From Sphingobacteriaceae bacterium DW12 (GTDB lineage: Bacteria; Bacteroidota; Bacteroidia; Sphingobacteriales; Sphingobacteriaceae), in contig JROE01000008.1 in assembly GCA_000783305.1 (NCBI GenBank), positions 186,001-250,000 of the forward strand: a DNA stretch of 64,000 nt. The letters run 5' to 3'. Made by a program: the position numbers and the translations under genes. Shown one piece after another: positions 63,991 to 64,000 of this stretch. Position 1 is the stretch's first letter. Each line of letters starts with the position of its first letter. The notes beneath the pieces were generated by a model. It worked only from the letters and a program-made list of their open reading frames with translations. It did not search any database and was not told where the DNA came from.

Positions 63991-64000
63991 AATTAAATAG

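Noticed and set aside
1..64000. CRISPR arrays, tRNA or rRNA genes, complete insertion sequences
   Set aside because: I saw no regularly spaced repeats, no cloverleaf with a typical T-loop and no transposase frame. A weak tRNA or a short repeat could still be missed by eye.

Overview
The window looks like a chromosome segment of a Bacteroidetes bacterium, most likely Sphingobacteriaceae (Sphingobacterium/Pedobacter type). The reasons are three ECF sigma / FecR anti-sigma / TonB-dependent receptor cascades, several SusC/SusD pairs, many lipoproteins with a charged stretch after the lipid-carrying cysteine, Gld-type ABC transporters, and promoters with the Bacteroidetes TAnnTTTG -7 box. GC is moderate, roughly the low-to-mid forties by eye.

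Layout. 1-3769: end of a SusC/D-type operon (SusD without its 5' end, a Tat-like FAD oxidoreductase, and a periplasmic protein with an FMN-binding-like motif). 4080-7532 (minus): an oversized TraB/GumN protein. 7881-25549: sigma, FecR, a TonB receptor without SusD, two uncharacterised lipoproteins (one DUF4397-like), three fasciclin lipoproteins, an IPT/TIG-NHL lipoprotein, and an Oar-like receptor with clearly higher GC. 25550-26579: hairpins and a decayed lipoprotein gene. 26580-36197: sigma, FecR, SusC, SusD, a SusE-FISUMP fusion and a DUF4874/DUF4832 lipoprotein, closed by strong terminators. 36419-48542 (minus): a three-gene operon unlike its surroundings, with a ComEC-like metallo-beta-lactamase-fold hydrolase, an unrecognised 464-residue protein and a 3092-residue giant. 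48543-49279: a phosphatase remnant between two copies of a sigma-gene promoter segment. 49280-63990: sigma, FecR, SusC, SusD, DUF4843, PKD-like, then two GldF-GldG fusions around one ABC ATPase.

How the genes work together. Each cascade reads as cell-surface signalling: a loaded outer-membrane receptor signals through its STN domain to FecR, FecR releases the sigma factor, and the downstream operon is induced. The SusC/D operons would import a bound nutrient. The fasciclin locus may use FAS1 and DUF4397-like surface lipoproteins in place of SusD. The third locus adds an inner-membrane ABC system.

The best candidate for an undescribed system is the minus-strand operon 36419-48542. Its giant protein has a laminin-IV-like N-terminus, internal modules repeating every 127 residues, tandem FN3-like domains, and near its C-terminus a domain that closely matches the FBA (F-box-associated) glycan-binding domain of eukaryotic FBXO2/FBXO6. 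None of the three proteins has an obvious signal peptide. Family names given here come from reading the sequence and from memory; no database search was run.
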